Notes under the pieces: generated by a model
The model's input: only the letters and a program-made list of their open reading frames with translations
Told to the model about the DNA's origin: nothing
Database searches by the model: none
Assembly: GCA_024742575.1 (NCBI GenBank)
Contig: JANSYF010000004.1
Coordinates: forward strand, 1-64,000
From: Paracoccaceae bacterium
Lineage (GTDB): Bacteria; Pseudomonadota; Alphaproteobacteria; Rhodobacterales; Rhodobacteraceae
Length of the DNA stretch: 64,000 nucleotides
Direction: 5' to 3'
Shown here: positions 8,748-17,377 of the stretch, piece after piece
Position numbering within the stretch: position 1 is the first letter of the stretch
Layout: each line of letters opens with the position of its first letter
Translations under genes and position numbers: made by a program

Positions 8748-9944
8748 ATGACATCGTCCCCTTTGCCTGTAATCCGCCTGTTGCCCAAAACCAAACCGCA
8801 AGCCATTCGGCGCGGCTATCCTTGGGTCTATGCCAACGAGGTCGTTACCGACCGCCGCACCCGCGCCATGACGCCCGGCACCATTGCCGTGCTCGAAGAT
8901 GCCGAGCGCAGTCCGCTGGCATTGGTCGCGGTGAATCCGAATTCCAAGATCATCGGACGTGTGCTGGATAGTCCCGAGGTCGCCGCCCCGGATCAGGACT
9001 GGTTCGCCAAGCGACTGAGCAAAGCACTGTCGCTGCGCGCGCGCTTGTTTCCGACACCCTTCTACAGACTTATACATGCAGAGGCGGATGGTTTGCCCGG
9101 CGTGATCATTGACCGCTTTGGTGATATCGCCGTGGTGCAGCCCAACGCCGCTTGGGCGGATGTGCTTTTGCCTGAACTGGCCGCCGCCTTGGCTGACGTC
9201 ACGGGTGTGACCACGATTCTCAAGAATGCCGGCGGTCGGGGGCGGTCGCTCGAAGGTCTGGATGATGTGGATGCGGTGCTGCTGGGAACCGCACCAACCG
9301 CGCCTGTGCCCGTTGAGATGAATGGGGCCACTTATATGGCCGACCTCATGAGTGGCCAAAAAACCGGACTGTTCTTCGATCAACGCCCGAACCATGCTTT
9401 TGCGGCAAGTCTTGCACAGGGCGCACGGGTGCTTGACGTGTTTTCCCATGTCGGCGGTTTTGGCCTTGCCAGTCTGGCCGGAGGCGCAGTGTCTGCACAT
9501 TGCGTCGACGGTTCCGAACCTGCGCTGGAGCTGGCAACTCAAGGCGGGGCCCAAATGGGAGCAGGCGATCGCCTGACAACAACCAAGGGCGACGCTTTTG
9601 CGGTTCTGACCTCTTTGGGTGAAGAACAGGAAGAATACGATCTCGTGGTCTGCGATCCGCCGGCTTTTGCGCCGTCGAACAACGCCCGCGAGGCTGGCTT
9701 GCGGGCCTATGAGCGTGTAGCCCGGTTGGCCGCGCCCTTGGTGTCCGAGGATGGCTACCTCGTGTTATGTTCCTGTTCGCATGCAGTCGACATGTCCGCC
9801 TTTACTGGCGCTTGCCTGCGCGGCATCGGACGGGCCGGACGCCGGGCCCAGCTGATCCACACAGGTCAGGCGGGGCCGGACCATCCGCTCATGCCGCAAC
9901 TTGCGGAGTCTGGATACCTCAAAGCCTTGTTCTTCCGACTGTGA
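8748..9944 (+). CDS. RlmI-like class I SAM-dependent rRNA methyltransferase
   Basis: 398 residues. An N-terminal PUA-type RNA-binding region (residues about 8-80, with RRGYPWVYANEV) precedes a central RlmI-like domain and a SAM-binding Rossmann domain (VLDVFSHVGGFGLA). The m5C methyltransferase signatures are CDPPAFAPS and LCSCSHAVD. E. coli RlmI methylates C1962 of 23S rRNA; the same target is inferred here. AAAGGGGG precedes the start. Its stop overlaps the GTG start of the PIN gene, so the two are likely translated together. Confidence 0.88.
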   Translation: MTSSPLPVIRLLPKTKPQAIRRGYPWVYANEVVTDRRTRAMTPGTIAVLEDAERSPLALVAVNPNSKIIGRVLDSPEVAAPDQDWFAKRLSKALSLRARLFPTPFYRLIHAEADGLPGVIIDRFGDIAVVQPNAAWADVLLPELAAALADVTGVTTILKNAGGRGRSLEGLDDVDAVLLGTAPTAPVPVEMNGATYMADLMSGQKTGLFFDQRPNHAFAASLAQGARVLDVFSHVGGFGLASLAGGAVSAHCVDGSEPALELATQGGAQMGAGDRLTTTKGDAFAVLTSLGEEQEEYDLVVCDPPAFAPSNNAREAGLRAYERVARLAAPLVSEDGYLVLCSCSHAVDMSAFTGACLRGIGRAGRRAQLIHTGQAGPDHPLMPQLAESGYLKALFFRL

Positions 9945-10486
9945 AGGTTTGCCTCGACACCTGTGTGCTGTATCCGACGGTGATGCGCGAGGTGTTGCTT
10001 GGGGTGGCCGCACAGGGGCTGTTCGAGCCGCTTTGGTCCGAGCGCATCCTGGGCGAATGGTCACGCGCCGCTGCCAAACTTGGGCCCGCAGGTCAGGTCC
10101 AGGCGGATACCGAGATTGCAATGGTGTCAGCTCGCTGGCCCAAGGCGAAAGTGGTCCCACCTGCTGGCTTGCTTGACAGGTTGTGGCTACCGGATGCCAA
10201 CGATGTGCATGTTCTGGCTGCTGCCATCGCAGGACATGCTGATGTGATCATAACCATGAACACCAAAGATTTTCCGCGTAATATCTTGGCAGAAGAAGGT
10301 CTATCGCGATCTGATCCCGACGACTTTTTGGTTGGGTTGTATGCTGCAGAGCCCGCGGCTGTTACGCGGGCCGTTTCCGATGTGCATGCAGAAGCCAACC
10401 GCTTGACTGGCGACGTCTGGGACGTGCGCAAACTCATGAAGAAAGCACGACTGCCGCGATTGGGAAAAAAACTGACCTCCAGCTGA
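9941..10486 (+). CDS. PIN-domain protein
   Basis: 181 residues from a GTG start that overlaps the preceding methyltransferase stop (GTGA). The N-terminal VKVCLDTCVLYPTVMRE holds the first acidic residue of a PIN nuclease. The others are likely the Glu of SERILGEW, the Asp of LPDANDVHVLAAA and the Asp of DVIITMNTKDFP. It resembles a conserved alphaproteobacterial PIN group. No antitoxin gene is adjacent, and coupling to an rRNA methyltransferase suggests RNA metabolism rather than a classical toxin-antitoxin pair (inference). Confidence 0.85.
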   Translation: MKVCLDTCVLYPTVMREVLLGVAAQGLFEPLWSERILGEWSRAAAKLGPAGQVQADTEIAMVSARWPKAKVVPPAGLLDRLWLPDANDVHVLAAAIAGHADVIITMNTKDFPRNILAEEGLSRSDPDDFLVGLYAAEPAAVTRAVSDVHAEANRLTGDVWDVRKLMKKARLPRLGKKLTSS

Positions 10487-10488
10487 TC

Positions 10489-10510
10489 CGATTATTCGTG
10501 CGAATAATCG
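10489..10510. repeat. Intergenic inverted repeat between convergent genes
   Basis: CGATTATTCG-TG-CGAATAATCG forms a near-perfect hairpin between the stops of the PIN gene and the M23-family gene. There is no T tract on either side, so terminator function is uncertain. Confidence 0.55.
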
Positions 10511-10564
10511 AAGGCCAGTTAAGGCAGGATTGCTGTCAGACCTGCAAAACCGGGTCCAGCACCG

Positions 10565-11758
10565 TTAACGCAAATATCCCATCGGATCGACACTATCGAA
10601 GCCATCGCGCACCTCGAAATGCACGCGAGACGGTTCGAAATCTGCCACCTTTGCGATTGATTGACCCCGGCTGACCGCATCACCCTTTGCGACCGTGATA
10701 TTGTCGACATGAGTGTAAACCGTGAGGAGGTTGTCCGGATGTCGGATAACCAGAATGTTGATCCCATCTGTGTTGCGTGTGATCGCTGCGACCTGACCGC
10801 TTGAGGCGGCTTTGACGGTTGTGCCCACTGACGCGCCAATGTCGATCCCGTCATTTCGGCCCTTGGCATATTCACGGATAATGCTGCCCTGCACAGGAAA
10901 TGACATGGCGGCGTTGGAGGCGCTTGCTGTGGTAGGTTTACCTACATTGGCGACAGGCGCTGCAGCAGCGGCTGTGCTCGCGGCGGCGGCCGGTGGTGCG
11001 GTTGGTGCATCCGGCAAGGGTTGCGACGCTGACGGCGGCTCCGGTGTTGGCGATCCGGTTCCCGGTGGTGGTGGCGTGTTCTCTCTGACGGGTGCGGCTG
11101 CGGTGACAACTGGGATCAAAAGAAACTGCCCTTCGCGTAGCGTGAAAGAGCTGTCCAATCCGTTCCATTCGGCCAGCGATCGCACTGAAACGTTATAGAG
11201 CCGCGAAATGGTAAAGGCGGTTTCGCCGCGCTTGACCTGATGCCGGATCGGTTCGCTGCCAGTTTGTGGCGCTGGACGCTCCGCTGCGGGTGTTGGGGCG
11301 GACCGGTCAATTGCGTCGCTGGCCAAGGTGGTGATGTCGATCTCTGAAGCGGGTCGGATGGGGCCAGTGGTCACTGCTCCTGTCGCGGGAGATGGTTCGG
11401 TCACGCGACGGGGCAGGGCGATGATTTCACCCGCACGCAGCGGATCACCGGTTTGAACGCCATTATAACGCGCAAGCTCATCTGCAGGCAGGCCAACACG
11501 GGATGCAAGTTGGGCCAGCGTGTCGCCCCTCCGGGCCACGGCCACCTGATAATTCGGATAAGAAATCACACCCCGGTCATCCGGTTCTGGTCTTGGGGCA
11601 GTTGCCGCACGGGCAGCATCGGCGGTGTTGAACCCGCCATTGATCAAGCCGCGCATGTCAAGATCAAGTGGTTCGGAACAGGCCGCCAAGAGCGCCAAAA
11701 GCGAGAGACTGGTGCCAACTCGAAAACCGGAGAAACGGGAAACTTTGCTTACAGCCAT
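10565..11758 (-). CDS. nlpD: NlpD-like LysM/M23 lipoprotein
   Basis: 397-residue outer-membrane or periplasmic lipoprotein (lipobox LLAAC) with two LysM domains, around residues 70-115 (YQVAVARRGDTLAQLASRVG) and 170-215 (HQVKRGETAFTISRLYN). A Pro/Ala linker leads to a C-terminal LytM/M23 domain. The first zinc-ligand motif HxGxD is replaced by NDGID, while YTHVDN and VHFEVRDG remain. It is therefore probably catalytically inactive and an activator of cell-wall amidases, like NlpD/EnvC. It lies downstream of pcm and surE in the classical surE-pcm-nlpD order. Confidence 0.87.
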   Translation of the reverse strand: MAVSKVSRFSGFRVGTSLSLLALLAACSEPLDLDMRGLINGGFNTADAARAATAPRPEPDDRGVISYPNYQVAVARRGDTLAQLASRVGLPADELARYNGVQTGDPLRAGEIIALPRRVTEPSPATGAVTTGPIRPASEIDITTLASDAIDRSAPTPAAERPAPQTGSEPIRHQVKRGETAFTISRLYNVSVRSLAEWNGLDSSFTLREGQFLLIPVVTAAAPVRENTPPPPGTGSPTPEPPSASQPLPDAPTAPPAAAASTAAAAAPVANVGKPTTASASNAAMSFPVQGSIIREYAKGRNDGIDIGASVGTTVKAASSGQVAAITRNTDGINILVIRHPDNLLTVYTHVDNITVAKGDAVSRGQSIAKVADFEPSRVHFEVRDGFDSVDPMGYLR

Positions 11759-11817
11759 GTCGATATCCTCAAATGCGCCGGTTGTGCCCCGGTCGTCATA
11801 ATTCCAGTATGCCTTGA

Positions 11818-12459
11818 TTAGCCGTCGCGGGCTACCCCTTCGACCAATGGAACAAAGCGGACGGGCCTCAATTCATCGTAATCCAGCCCCTCGGGTGTCC
11901 GCCGCACACGGATCAGATGCTGAACGGCATCCGATTGACCAACCGGAAGCACCATGATGCCGCCTAGCTTGAGCTGCGCCAAAAGGGGCCCCGGAGGGTC
12001 TTCTGCCGCCGCGGTAACCAGAATGCGGTCGAACGGCGCTTGGTCCGGCAAGCCAAAACTGCCATCGGCAGTAAAGGCCGTGACATTGGTCAAACCCAAT
12101 TGGTCAAACACCTCGCGCGCCTCGCGAACCAAGCGTGGGTGACGTTCCACGGTATAAACTCTGCGTGCCAACTGGCTCAGGATCGCTGCCTGATATCCTG
12201 ATCCAGTCCCCACTTCGAGCACCGTATCGCGCGGCGTGATTTCAAGCGCTTGCGTCATCAATCCGACCACCGACGGCTGGCTGATGGTTTGGCCACATGC
12301 GATGGGGAGGGGCATATCCTCGTAGGCCCGTTCGGCAAAATAGCCACGAATAAAAGGCGCGCGGTCGATCTGCTCCATTGCCGTCAACACCGCCGCGTTG
12401 GTCACGCCGCGCGACCGGAGCGCATAAAGGAACTGCATCTTGAGTTCCGCATCATCCAT
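11818..12459 (-). CDS. pcm: Protein-L-isoaspartate O-methyltransferase
   Basis: Methylates isoaspartyl residues to start repair of damaged proteins. 213 residues with the family features RAPFI, the [13 protein letters not shown] substrate loop, the SAM motif [15 protein letters not shown] and [11 protein letters not shown]. Its ATG shares one base with the surE stop (TGATG), so it is translationally coupled to surE. The gap to the downstream nlpD-like gene is 59 bases. Confidence 0.95.
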   Translation of the reverse strand: MDDAELKMQFLYALRSRGVTNAAVLTAMEQIDRAPFIRGYFAERAYEDMPLPIACGQTISQPSVVGLMTQALEITPRDTVLEVGTGSGYQAAILSQLARRVYTVERHPRLVREAREVFDQLGLTNVTAFTADGSFGLPDQAPFDRILVTAAAEDPPGPLLAQLKLGGIMVLPVGQSDAVQHLIRVRRTPEGLDYDELRPVRFVPLVEGVARDG

Positions 12460-13244
12460 CAGAGAAATGCGTCCTGCATTGCGCCCAACTGATCCGACGC
12501 AGTCAGATCGGCGCGCATCGGTGTGACGCTGATATAGCCAGCAAGGTTTTCCGACGCGTCGCTGCCGGCTGCCGTGGGTGCGCGTTGGTCGCCCCCCTTG
12601 ATCCAGAGAAACCGGCGACCCGACGGCGAATTGTGCGGCTCCACCGAAAAGCGGGTGCCTTGACGAATGCCCTGCGGGGTGATCCGGGTGCCTTTCACAG
12701 CGGCAGCAAGCACTGGGGGAAAGTTTACATTGTAGAAGAGGCGGTAGCCGGTTTGATCTTTCGGATCATGGGCAAGAATCCGCCGGACAACCTCGGCGCC
12801 ATGCTCCCGCGCCGCGTCGAACGGGTCATCGGCCTGTACGTTGTCCGGGCCATAATACTGCGACAGAGCAATCGCCGGGATGCCCTGAAGCGCTGCTTCC
12901 ATCGCACCACCCAGTGTCCCGGAATAAAGTGCGTTCTCGGCCGAATTGTTGCCTCGGTTGACGCCAGACAGCACCAGATCAGGCGGCGCATCAGACATTA
13001 CGTCATGAAGTCCTGCCAAAACGCAATCGGCAGGGCTGCCTTCGGCTGCGAAACGGCGCTCGCCCATTTCGCTGACCATCATCGGGTGGGTGTAACTGAT
13101 GCAGTGGCCAACACCTGATTGCTCAAAGGCGGGGGCCACGGTCCAAACTTCGCCCGAAGGGCCAGCCAAATCATGGGCGATTTCGCTCAGCACTTTCAAT
13201 CCCGGTGCGTTGATCCCGTCGTCATTGGTAATGAGTATGCGCAT
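12459..13244 (-). CDS. surE: 5'/3'-nucleotidase SurE
   Basis: Metal-dependent nucleoside monophosphate phosphatase of the stationary-phase survival family. 261 residues from the ATG at 13244; the N-terminus [15 protein letters not shown] carries the metal-binding DD pair. SGVNRGNNS and the [20 protein letters not shown] segment are also diagnostic. The reading frame stays open for a further 117 bases upstream, but the family always begins at this motif. First gene of surE-pcm-nlpD. Confidence 0.95.
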   Translation of the reverse strand: MRILITNDDGINAPGLKVLSEIAHDLAGPSGEVWTVAPAFEQSGVGHCISYTHPMMVSEMGERRFAAEGSPADCVLAGLHDVMSDAPPDLVLSGVNRGNNSAENALYSGTLGGAMEAALQGIPAIALSQYYGPDNVQADDPFDAAREHGAEVVRRILAHDPKDQTGYRLFYNVNFPPVLAAAVKGTRITPQGIRQGTRFSVEPHNSPSGRRFLWIKGGDQRAPTAAGSDASENLAGYISVTPMRADLTASDQLGAMQDAFL

Positions 13245-13321
13245 CTGCCCTGCCTTACTTTTGTCCTGAATAGGCCAAGCCCCGCCCTGCGGCAAGCATC
13301 CGCCGGTTTGGGCCAGGCGCG

Positions 13322-13364
13322 GATTTTGCGTTGACGCAAAATCACGGATGCGGGGACGCATCCG
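13322..13364. repeat. Tandem intergenic hairpins
   Basis: Two perfect stem-loops one base apart: GATTTTGCG-TTGA-CGCAAAATC (13322-13343) and CGGATGCG-GGGA-CGCATCCG (13345-13364). They lie downstream of the SDR gene and upstream of surE. There is no T tract. Similar tetraloop hairpins occur at 34329-34369 and 58276-58297. Confidence 0.7.
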
Positions 13365-13373
13365 GCTCCTGGA

Positions 13374-14030
13374 TCAATCGGCAAGAATTTCGGGCAGAAG
13401 GCGCGCGGCTTCTTCTTTCGGCAATGCCAATCCACTGCGGTCTTCGCCGGGGAAGAACCGTGCCCTTACATGCGTGGCCATCGGCCGAGGTTTGAGAATT
13501 TTCACCTTCGGACCGATTGACGCGGTCTCTGCCTGCCAGGACTTTGCCAGTGAAATCTGCGCCGCTTTGGTGGTGCCGTAGTGACCAAAGAATTTTTCGC
13601 CACCGTGCGGATCGTCGAAGAATACTGCGCTGCCGTCGCGTTTCAGCAGCGGCGAGATGTAAGGCACCAGATGGGACATCGCGTCGAGATTGATCGACAC
13701 GGATTTCTTCCAGTCCTTCTGATCAAGATGATCCACCGGCGACAATGGCCCGGCATGGATCGCGGTATGCGCCCAAAGCGAAATCTGACCCCACCTGTCA
13801 TGCACCGAGCGGCACAATTGCGCCATGGCGTCGGCCTTGGTGATGTCCATCGGCGCGAGCGTCGCACTGCCACCTTTTGCTTGGATCCGGTCATCCAGAT
13901 CTTCGAGCCCACCCACGGTACGCGCCACGGCGATGATGTGATGGGTGTCGGCCAGCGCCTCTGCCAATGCAAAGCCAAGACCGCGTGAGGCGCCGGTGAC
14001 CAGCGCGATGGGGCGAGATGTGTCCGTCAT
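13374..14030 (-). CDS. SDR-family NAD(P)-dependent oxidoreductase
   Basis: 218-residue short-chain dehydrogenase/reductase with the nucleotide-binding TGASRGLGFALAEAL near the N-terminus and the catalytic YxxxK in HYGTTKAAQISLA. The usual catalytic Ser, normally about 12-13 residues before the Tyr, is not evident: the segment reads AVFFDDPHGGEKFFGHY. The substrate cannot be predicted. It is followed by paired hairpins and then surE on the same strand. Confidence 0.85.
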   Translation of the reverse strand: MTDTSRPIALVTGASRGLGFALAEALADTHHIIAVARTVGGLEDLDDRIQAKGGSATLAPMDITKADAMAQLCRSVHDRWGQISLWAHTAIHAGPLSPVDHLDQKDWKKSVSINLDAMSHLVPYISPLLKRDGSAVFFDDPHGGEKFFGHYGTTKAAQISLAKSWQAETASIGPKVKILKPRPMATHVRARFFPGEDRSGLALPKEEAARLLPEILAD

Positions 14031-14140
14031 GTCCTGTCACATGCCTTTTTGCCGCCCCGCCCGCAAGAGGGCAGTGCTTGACTTGATGCTGCATTTGCAG
14101 AATAAAAGGGCAACAAACAAAGATATGAGGGACACTCGCC

Positions 14141-14698
14141 ATGACATTGACGCAAGCCGCCTTGGGCAAGACAACTCTTTTCCGCCAGACGCTGCTCGCG
14201 CTGGGCGGTGCGGCCTTTATCGCAGTGGCTGCACAGGTGAGCATCGGCTGGCCGGTGCCGATCACTTTGCAGACGCTTGCGATCCTGATCGTGGGATTGA
14301 CCTTTGGGTCGCGTCTCGCGCTGGCGACAATGATCGCTTACCTGGGTTATGGCGCAATGGGCCTGCCCGTGTTTGCCAATGGCGGGTCGGTCGCGTCGCT
14401 GGTTGGTCCGACAGCGGGCTTCCTCTACGGTTTTGTTGCAATGGCGTGGCTGGCAGGTTTGGCGGCTGAAAAGGGCATCGCGCGCGGCGTGGTGTCCACT
14501 GCGCTTGTGGGCATCGCATTGTCCGCTTTGATCTACATCCCCGGCCTCGCATGGCCCGCGGCGATGCTGGGCAAAACAATGCCCGAGCTTTGGGCGGGCT
14601 GGATGGCTCCGTTCCTGTTGGGTGACGCGATCAAGGCTGTAATCGCAGCGTTGCTTGTGACTGGTGCGTGGAAAGCGCTTTCGGGCCGCAAAGCCTAA
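14141..14698 (+). CDS. bioY: Biotin transporter BioY
   Basis: 185-residue membrane protein, the substrate-binding S component of an ECF-type biotin importer. The GWPVPITLQTLAILIVGLTFG segment (residues about 30-51), AYLGYGAMGLPVFANG and the GPTAGFLYGF motif identify it. About six membrane segments. No bioM/bioN partners are adjacent, which is common for proteobacterial BioY. I saw no BioR-type site in the 110-base upstream gap. Confidence 0.94.
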   Translation: MTLTQAALGKTTLFRQTLLALGGAAFIAVAAQVSIGWPVPITLQTLAILIVGLTFGSRLALATMIAYLGYGAMGLPVFANGGSVASLVGPTAGFLYGFVAMAWLAGLAAEKGIARGVVSTALVGIALSALIYIPGLAWPAAMLGKTMPELWAGWMAPFLLGDAIKAVIAALLVTGAWKALSGRKA

Positions 14699-14722
14699 GA
14701 TTTTACCAACTGGTAAAAAGTG

Positions 14723-14755
14723 ACCTCCGTCGAGTATTCGGCGGGGGTTTTTTTT
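14723..14755 (+). terminator. Rho-independent terminator after bioY
   Basis: A ten-pair stem (CCTCCGTCGA with TTCGGCGGGGG, including G-U pairs) and a short loop run into eight T residues. A second small palindrome, TTTTACCAACTGGTAAAA, lies just upstream (14701-14718). Confidence 0.85.
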
Positions 14756-14769
14756 GTGATGAGGGGTTT

Positions 14770-14830
14770 GGGGGCTCTGCCCCCGTCGCGCAAGCGCGAC
14801 TCCCCCGAAGTATTTTCGAACCAGAGAAGA
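14770..14830. repeat. Roseobacter-type GC-rich intergenic element, copy 1
   Basis: Contains GGGGG-CTCTG-CCCCC (14770-14784), a second hairpin GTCGCG-CAAG-CGCGAC (14785-14800) and a tail CCCCCGAAGTATTTTCGAAC. In reverse complement it matches the layout of the elements at 33008-33055 and 45890-45911: a TTCTTC-rich lead, then AAATA, then GGGGG hairpin. Confidence 0.6.
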
Positions 14831-15097
14831 TCAGTAGTTCGGTGCAGGTATTTCAAGCCAGTGGGCAGTGCCGTTGCGCGCTATGGCCACGCGGCCATCT
14901 TCTATGGCGATCACGGTTTGCCCGTTCACCAAGTCACCGCGCGACACTGTTGTGGTCTGGCCGTCGCGCAATTTCAGCAGGGCGTGTCGGTCGGATTGCG
15001 ATCCGAACGTGCCAAGCAGGGTCAGTGCGCCGCCGAGGTCAGGTATGGTTTGTGTCGCCTGTTGGGCGACCTGAGGAGGGGTGGTTTCTTGGGACAT
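14831..15097 (-). CDS. Small hypothetical protein, GspC/PilP-like fold
   Basis: 88 residues. The core LTLLGTFGSQSDRHALLKLRDGQTTTVSRGDLVNGQTVIAIEDGRVAIARNG, described only in parts (GTFG, RGDLVNGQTVIAI, GRVAI), resembles the small beta domain of type II secretion GspC and pilus PilP proteins. No secretion genes are nearby. It lies 97 bases downstream of purF on the same strand and is probably the last gene of the radA-cvpA-purF run. Function unknown. Confidence 0.6.
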   Translation of the reverse strand: MSQETTPPQVAQQATQTIPDLGGALTLLGTFGSQSDRHALLKLRDGQTTTVSRGDLVNGQTVIAIEDGRVAIARNGTAHWLEIPAPNY

Positions 15098-15194
15098 AAG
15101 TCACAGGTCTGTTGTTTCGCTCACCCGTCACATGGGCGGGATTGCAGGCGAAGAACAGGGGACGCTTTGTGACTGCGCGGAAGGCTGCCGAGGG

Positions 15195-16652
15195 TTACTC
15201 GGCCGCCTTCATCTGGAAGCCTTTTTCGACCATGTCGGATGGTTTGACCGGGTATTCACCCGAGAAACATGCGTCGCAATATTGGGGCGACTTGGGGTCA
15301 CGCCCCGACGTTTCGCCCACAGCGCGGTACAAACCGTCGAGCGAGATGAACTTGAGGCTATCGACGCCAAGGTGATCGCGCATTTCGTCTTCGGACATGG
15401 TGGCCGCGAGCAGCTTTTCGCGCTGCGGGGTGTCCACGCCGTAAAAGCAAGGCCATGCTGTGGGGGGAGAAGCGATGCGGAAGTGCACTTCGGCAGCGCC
15501 AGCATCAAGGATCATTTCCTTGATCTTGCGGCTGGTGGTGCCGCGCACGACGCTGTCATCGACCAGCACGACGCGTTTACCCTTGATCAGGGCGCGGTTG
15601 ACGTTGAGCTTGAGGCGCACACCCATGTTGCGGATCTGCTCGGTCGGTTCGATGAAGGTGCGGCCCATATATTGGTTGCGGATGATGCCCATGCCGTAGG
15701 GAATGCCGCTTTCGTGTGCGTAGCCGATAGCGGCAGGGGTGCCGCTGTCGGGCACCGGGCAGACAAGATCGGCCTCGACCGGCGTTTCACGGGCCAGTTC
15801 CACGCCGATCTGGCGGCGGGTCTCGTAGACAGAGCGGTCACCGATGATGCTATCGGGGCGCGAGAAATAGACATGTTCGAAGATGCAAAAGCGCGATTTC
15901 TGCGGCCGGAAGGGACGGATCGATTCCACACCTTTGTCGGCGGTGATCACCACCATTTCGCCCGGTTCGATTTCGCGCACATATTCGGCACCGATGATGT
16001 CGAGAGCGCAAGTTTCTGAGCTGAGCGCCCAACCGTCGCCGATCTTGCCGAGCACCAGTGGGCGCACACCCAGTGGGTCACGCACACCAATAAGCTTGGT
16101 TCGGGTCATAGCGACTACGGAAAACGCACCTTCGACGCGGCGAAGCGCGTCTTCCATGCGTTCGGGAATATTGCGCTGAAGCGAGCGGGCCATCAGGTGA
16201 ATGATGCATTCGCTGTCGCTGGAGCTTTGGAAGATAGAACCGCGTTCGATCAGTTCTTTGCGCAGCGCTTCGGCATTTGTGATATTGCCGTTATGGGCAA
16301 TTGCCGCGCCACCCATAGAGAATTCGCCAAAGAAGGGCTGAACATCGCGAATCTGCGTCTGCCCTTTGGACCCGGCAGTGGAATAGCGCACATGGCCGAT
16401 GGCCAATTCTCCGGGCAGCGTCTCCATAAGCTTTTGGCTGGTGAAGTTATCCCGCACATAGCCAAAGCGGCGGGCGCTGTTGAAGCCGTGATCGGGGTGA
16501 TGGCTGACAATTCCGCCTGCTTCTTGCCCGCGATGTTGCAGGGCGTGCAGGCCAAGGGCGACAAAATTCGCGGCATCGGTGACTCCGACCACGCCGAAGA
16601 TACCGCATTCTTCTTTCAGCTTGTCGTCGTCAAACGGATGGGCGGGTGGCAT
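15195..16652 (-). CDS. purF: Amidophosphoribosyltransferase
   Basis: First committed step of purine synthesis: PRPP plus glutamine to 5-phosphoribosylamine. 485 residues from the ATG at 16652. Cys16 in KEECGIFGVVG becomes the N-terminal nucleophile after removal of a short propeptide. The PRPP loop is VVLVDDSVVRGTT. The open frame extends 81 bases further upstream without family similarity, so the later ATG is preferred. Downstream of cvpA, as in many proteobacteria (cvpA-purF). Confidence 0.96.
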   Translation of the reverse strand: MPPAHPFDDDKLKEECGIFGVVGVTDAANFVALGLHALQHRGQEAGGIVSHHPDHGFNSARRFGYVRDNFTSQKLMETLPGELAIGHVRYSTAGSKGQTQIRDVQPFFGEFSMGGAAIAHNGNITNAEALRKELIERGSIFQSSSDSECIIHLMARSLQRNIPERMEDALRRVEGAFSVVAMTRTKLIGVRDPLGVRPLVLGKIGDGWALSSETCALDIIGAEYVREIEPGEMVVITADKGVESIRPFRPQKSRFCIFEHVYFSRPDSIIGDRSVYETRRQIGVELARETPVEADLVCPVPDSGTPAAIGYAHESGIPYGMGIIRNQYMGRTFIEPTEQIRNMGVRLKLNVNRALIKGKRVVLVDDSVVRGTTSRKIKEMILDAGAAEVHFRIASPPTAWPCFYGVDTPQREKLLAATMSEDEMRDHLGVDSLKFISLDGLYRAVGETSGRDPKSPQYCDACFSGEYPVKPSDMVEKGFQMKAAE

Positions 16653-16772
16653 CTGGGTGTCGGACAAATCGGTACTCCGAATCCGTGGCAGCAGAGGATG
16701 TCCTCTCTTAAGCGCCATGGACGCCAGTGTCACGAAACTATCATGATCCCGCGACAGGTTGACGGATGTTTC

Positions 16773-17345
16773 TCAGGTATCGCTGTCCGTAGGGGCATCA
16801 CAAACGCCGACCAGCTCTTCGTATTGTGCGGTGATCCAGCCCAAGGCCTGTTCGGGGTTCTGTTCTTCGATCTGGCCAGTAAAGCGGCTGAATACCACTG
16901 CAGAGCGGCTATCGTCGATCATTGCGATATCCTGCGAGGTGACCACGACCTGATAGACAAAGAACGCCACCGCGACGAGCAGGATACCGCGCGCGACACC
17001 GAACAGGAACCCAAGCGCCTGATCGACGCCACCCAAAGCCGAGCGTTGCACGATGGTAGAAAAGAGCGGTGTGAAGAACGACATGATCACGAGCGCGACG
17101 GTGAAGACGGCGGCAAACCCGCCGATCACGCTAAGTTCGCAACTGCCGGTCATAAATTCACCGATGACCGGAATCTCCGTCATAAGCGGGCGCACTTGCG
17201 GGCCGAACATGAAGCCCAGCACGGCCGCGGCGATCCAACCAAGAATGGCCATGGCTTCGCGGACGATGCCGCGCGAATATGCCAGAAGCGCAGACAGAAC
17301 GATGACGACAGCAACTACGCCGTCAATAATGGTGAACCCTTCCAT
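16773..17345 (-). CDS. cvpA: CvpA-family membrane protein
   Basis: 190 residues with four hydrophobic segments. The start FTIIDGVVAVVIVLSALLAYSRGIVREAMAI, described by IIDG and SRGIVRE, is the family hallmark. CvpA is an inner-membrane protein linked to colicin V production and envelope stress and is usually encoded beside purF, as here. The hydrophilic C-terminus is acidic. It begins 32 bases after the radA stop, which indicates cotranscription. Confidence 0.9.
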   Translation of the reverse strand: MEGFTIIDGVVAVVIVLSALLAYSRGIVREAMAILGWIAAAVLGFMFGPQVRPLMTEIPVIGEFMTGSCELSVIGGFAAVFTVALVIMSFFTPLFSTIVQRSALGGVDQALGFLFGVARGILLVAVAFFVYQVVVTSQDIAMIDDSRSAVVFSRFTGQIEEQNPEQALGWITAQYEELVGVCDAPTDSDT

Positions 17346-17377
17346 CGGTCGCTTGCCCTTCTTTTCTACGGATGGCG

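Noticed and set aside
8538-9554. 338-codon minus-strand frame
   Set aside because: Antisense to the RlmI-like methyltransferase and the lipoprotein end; no family features.
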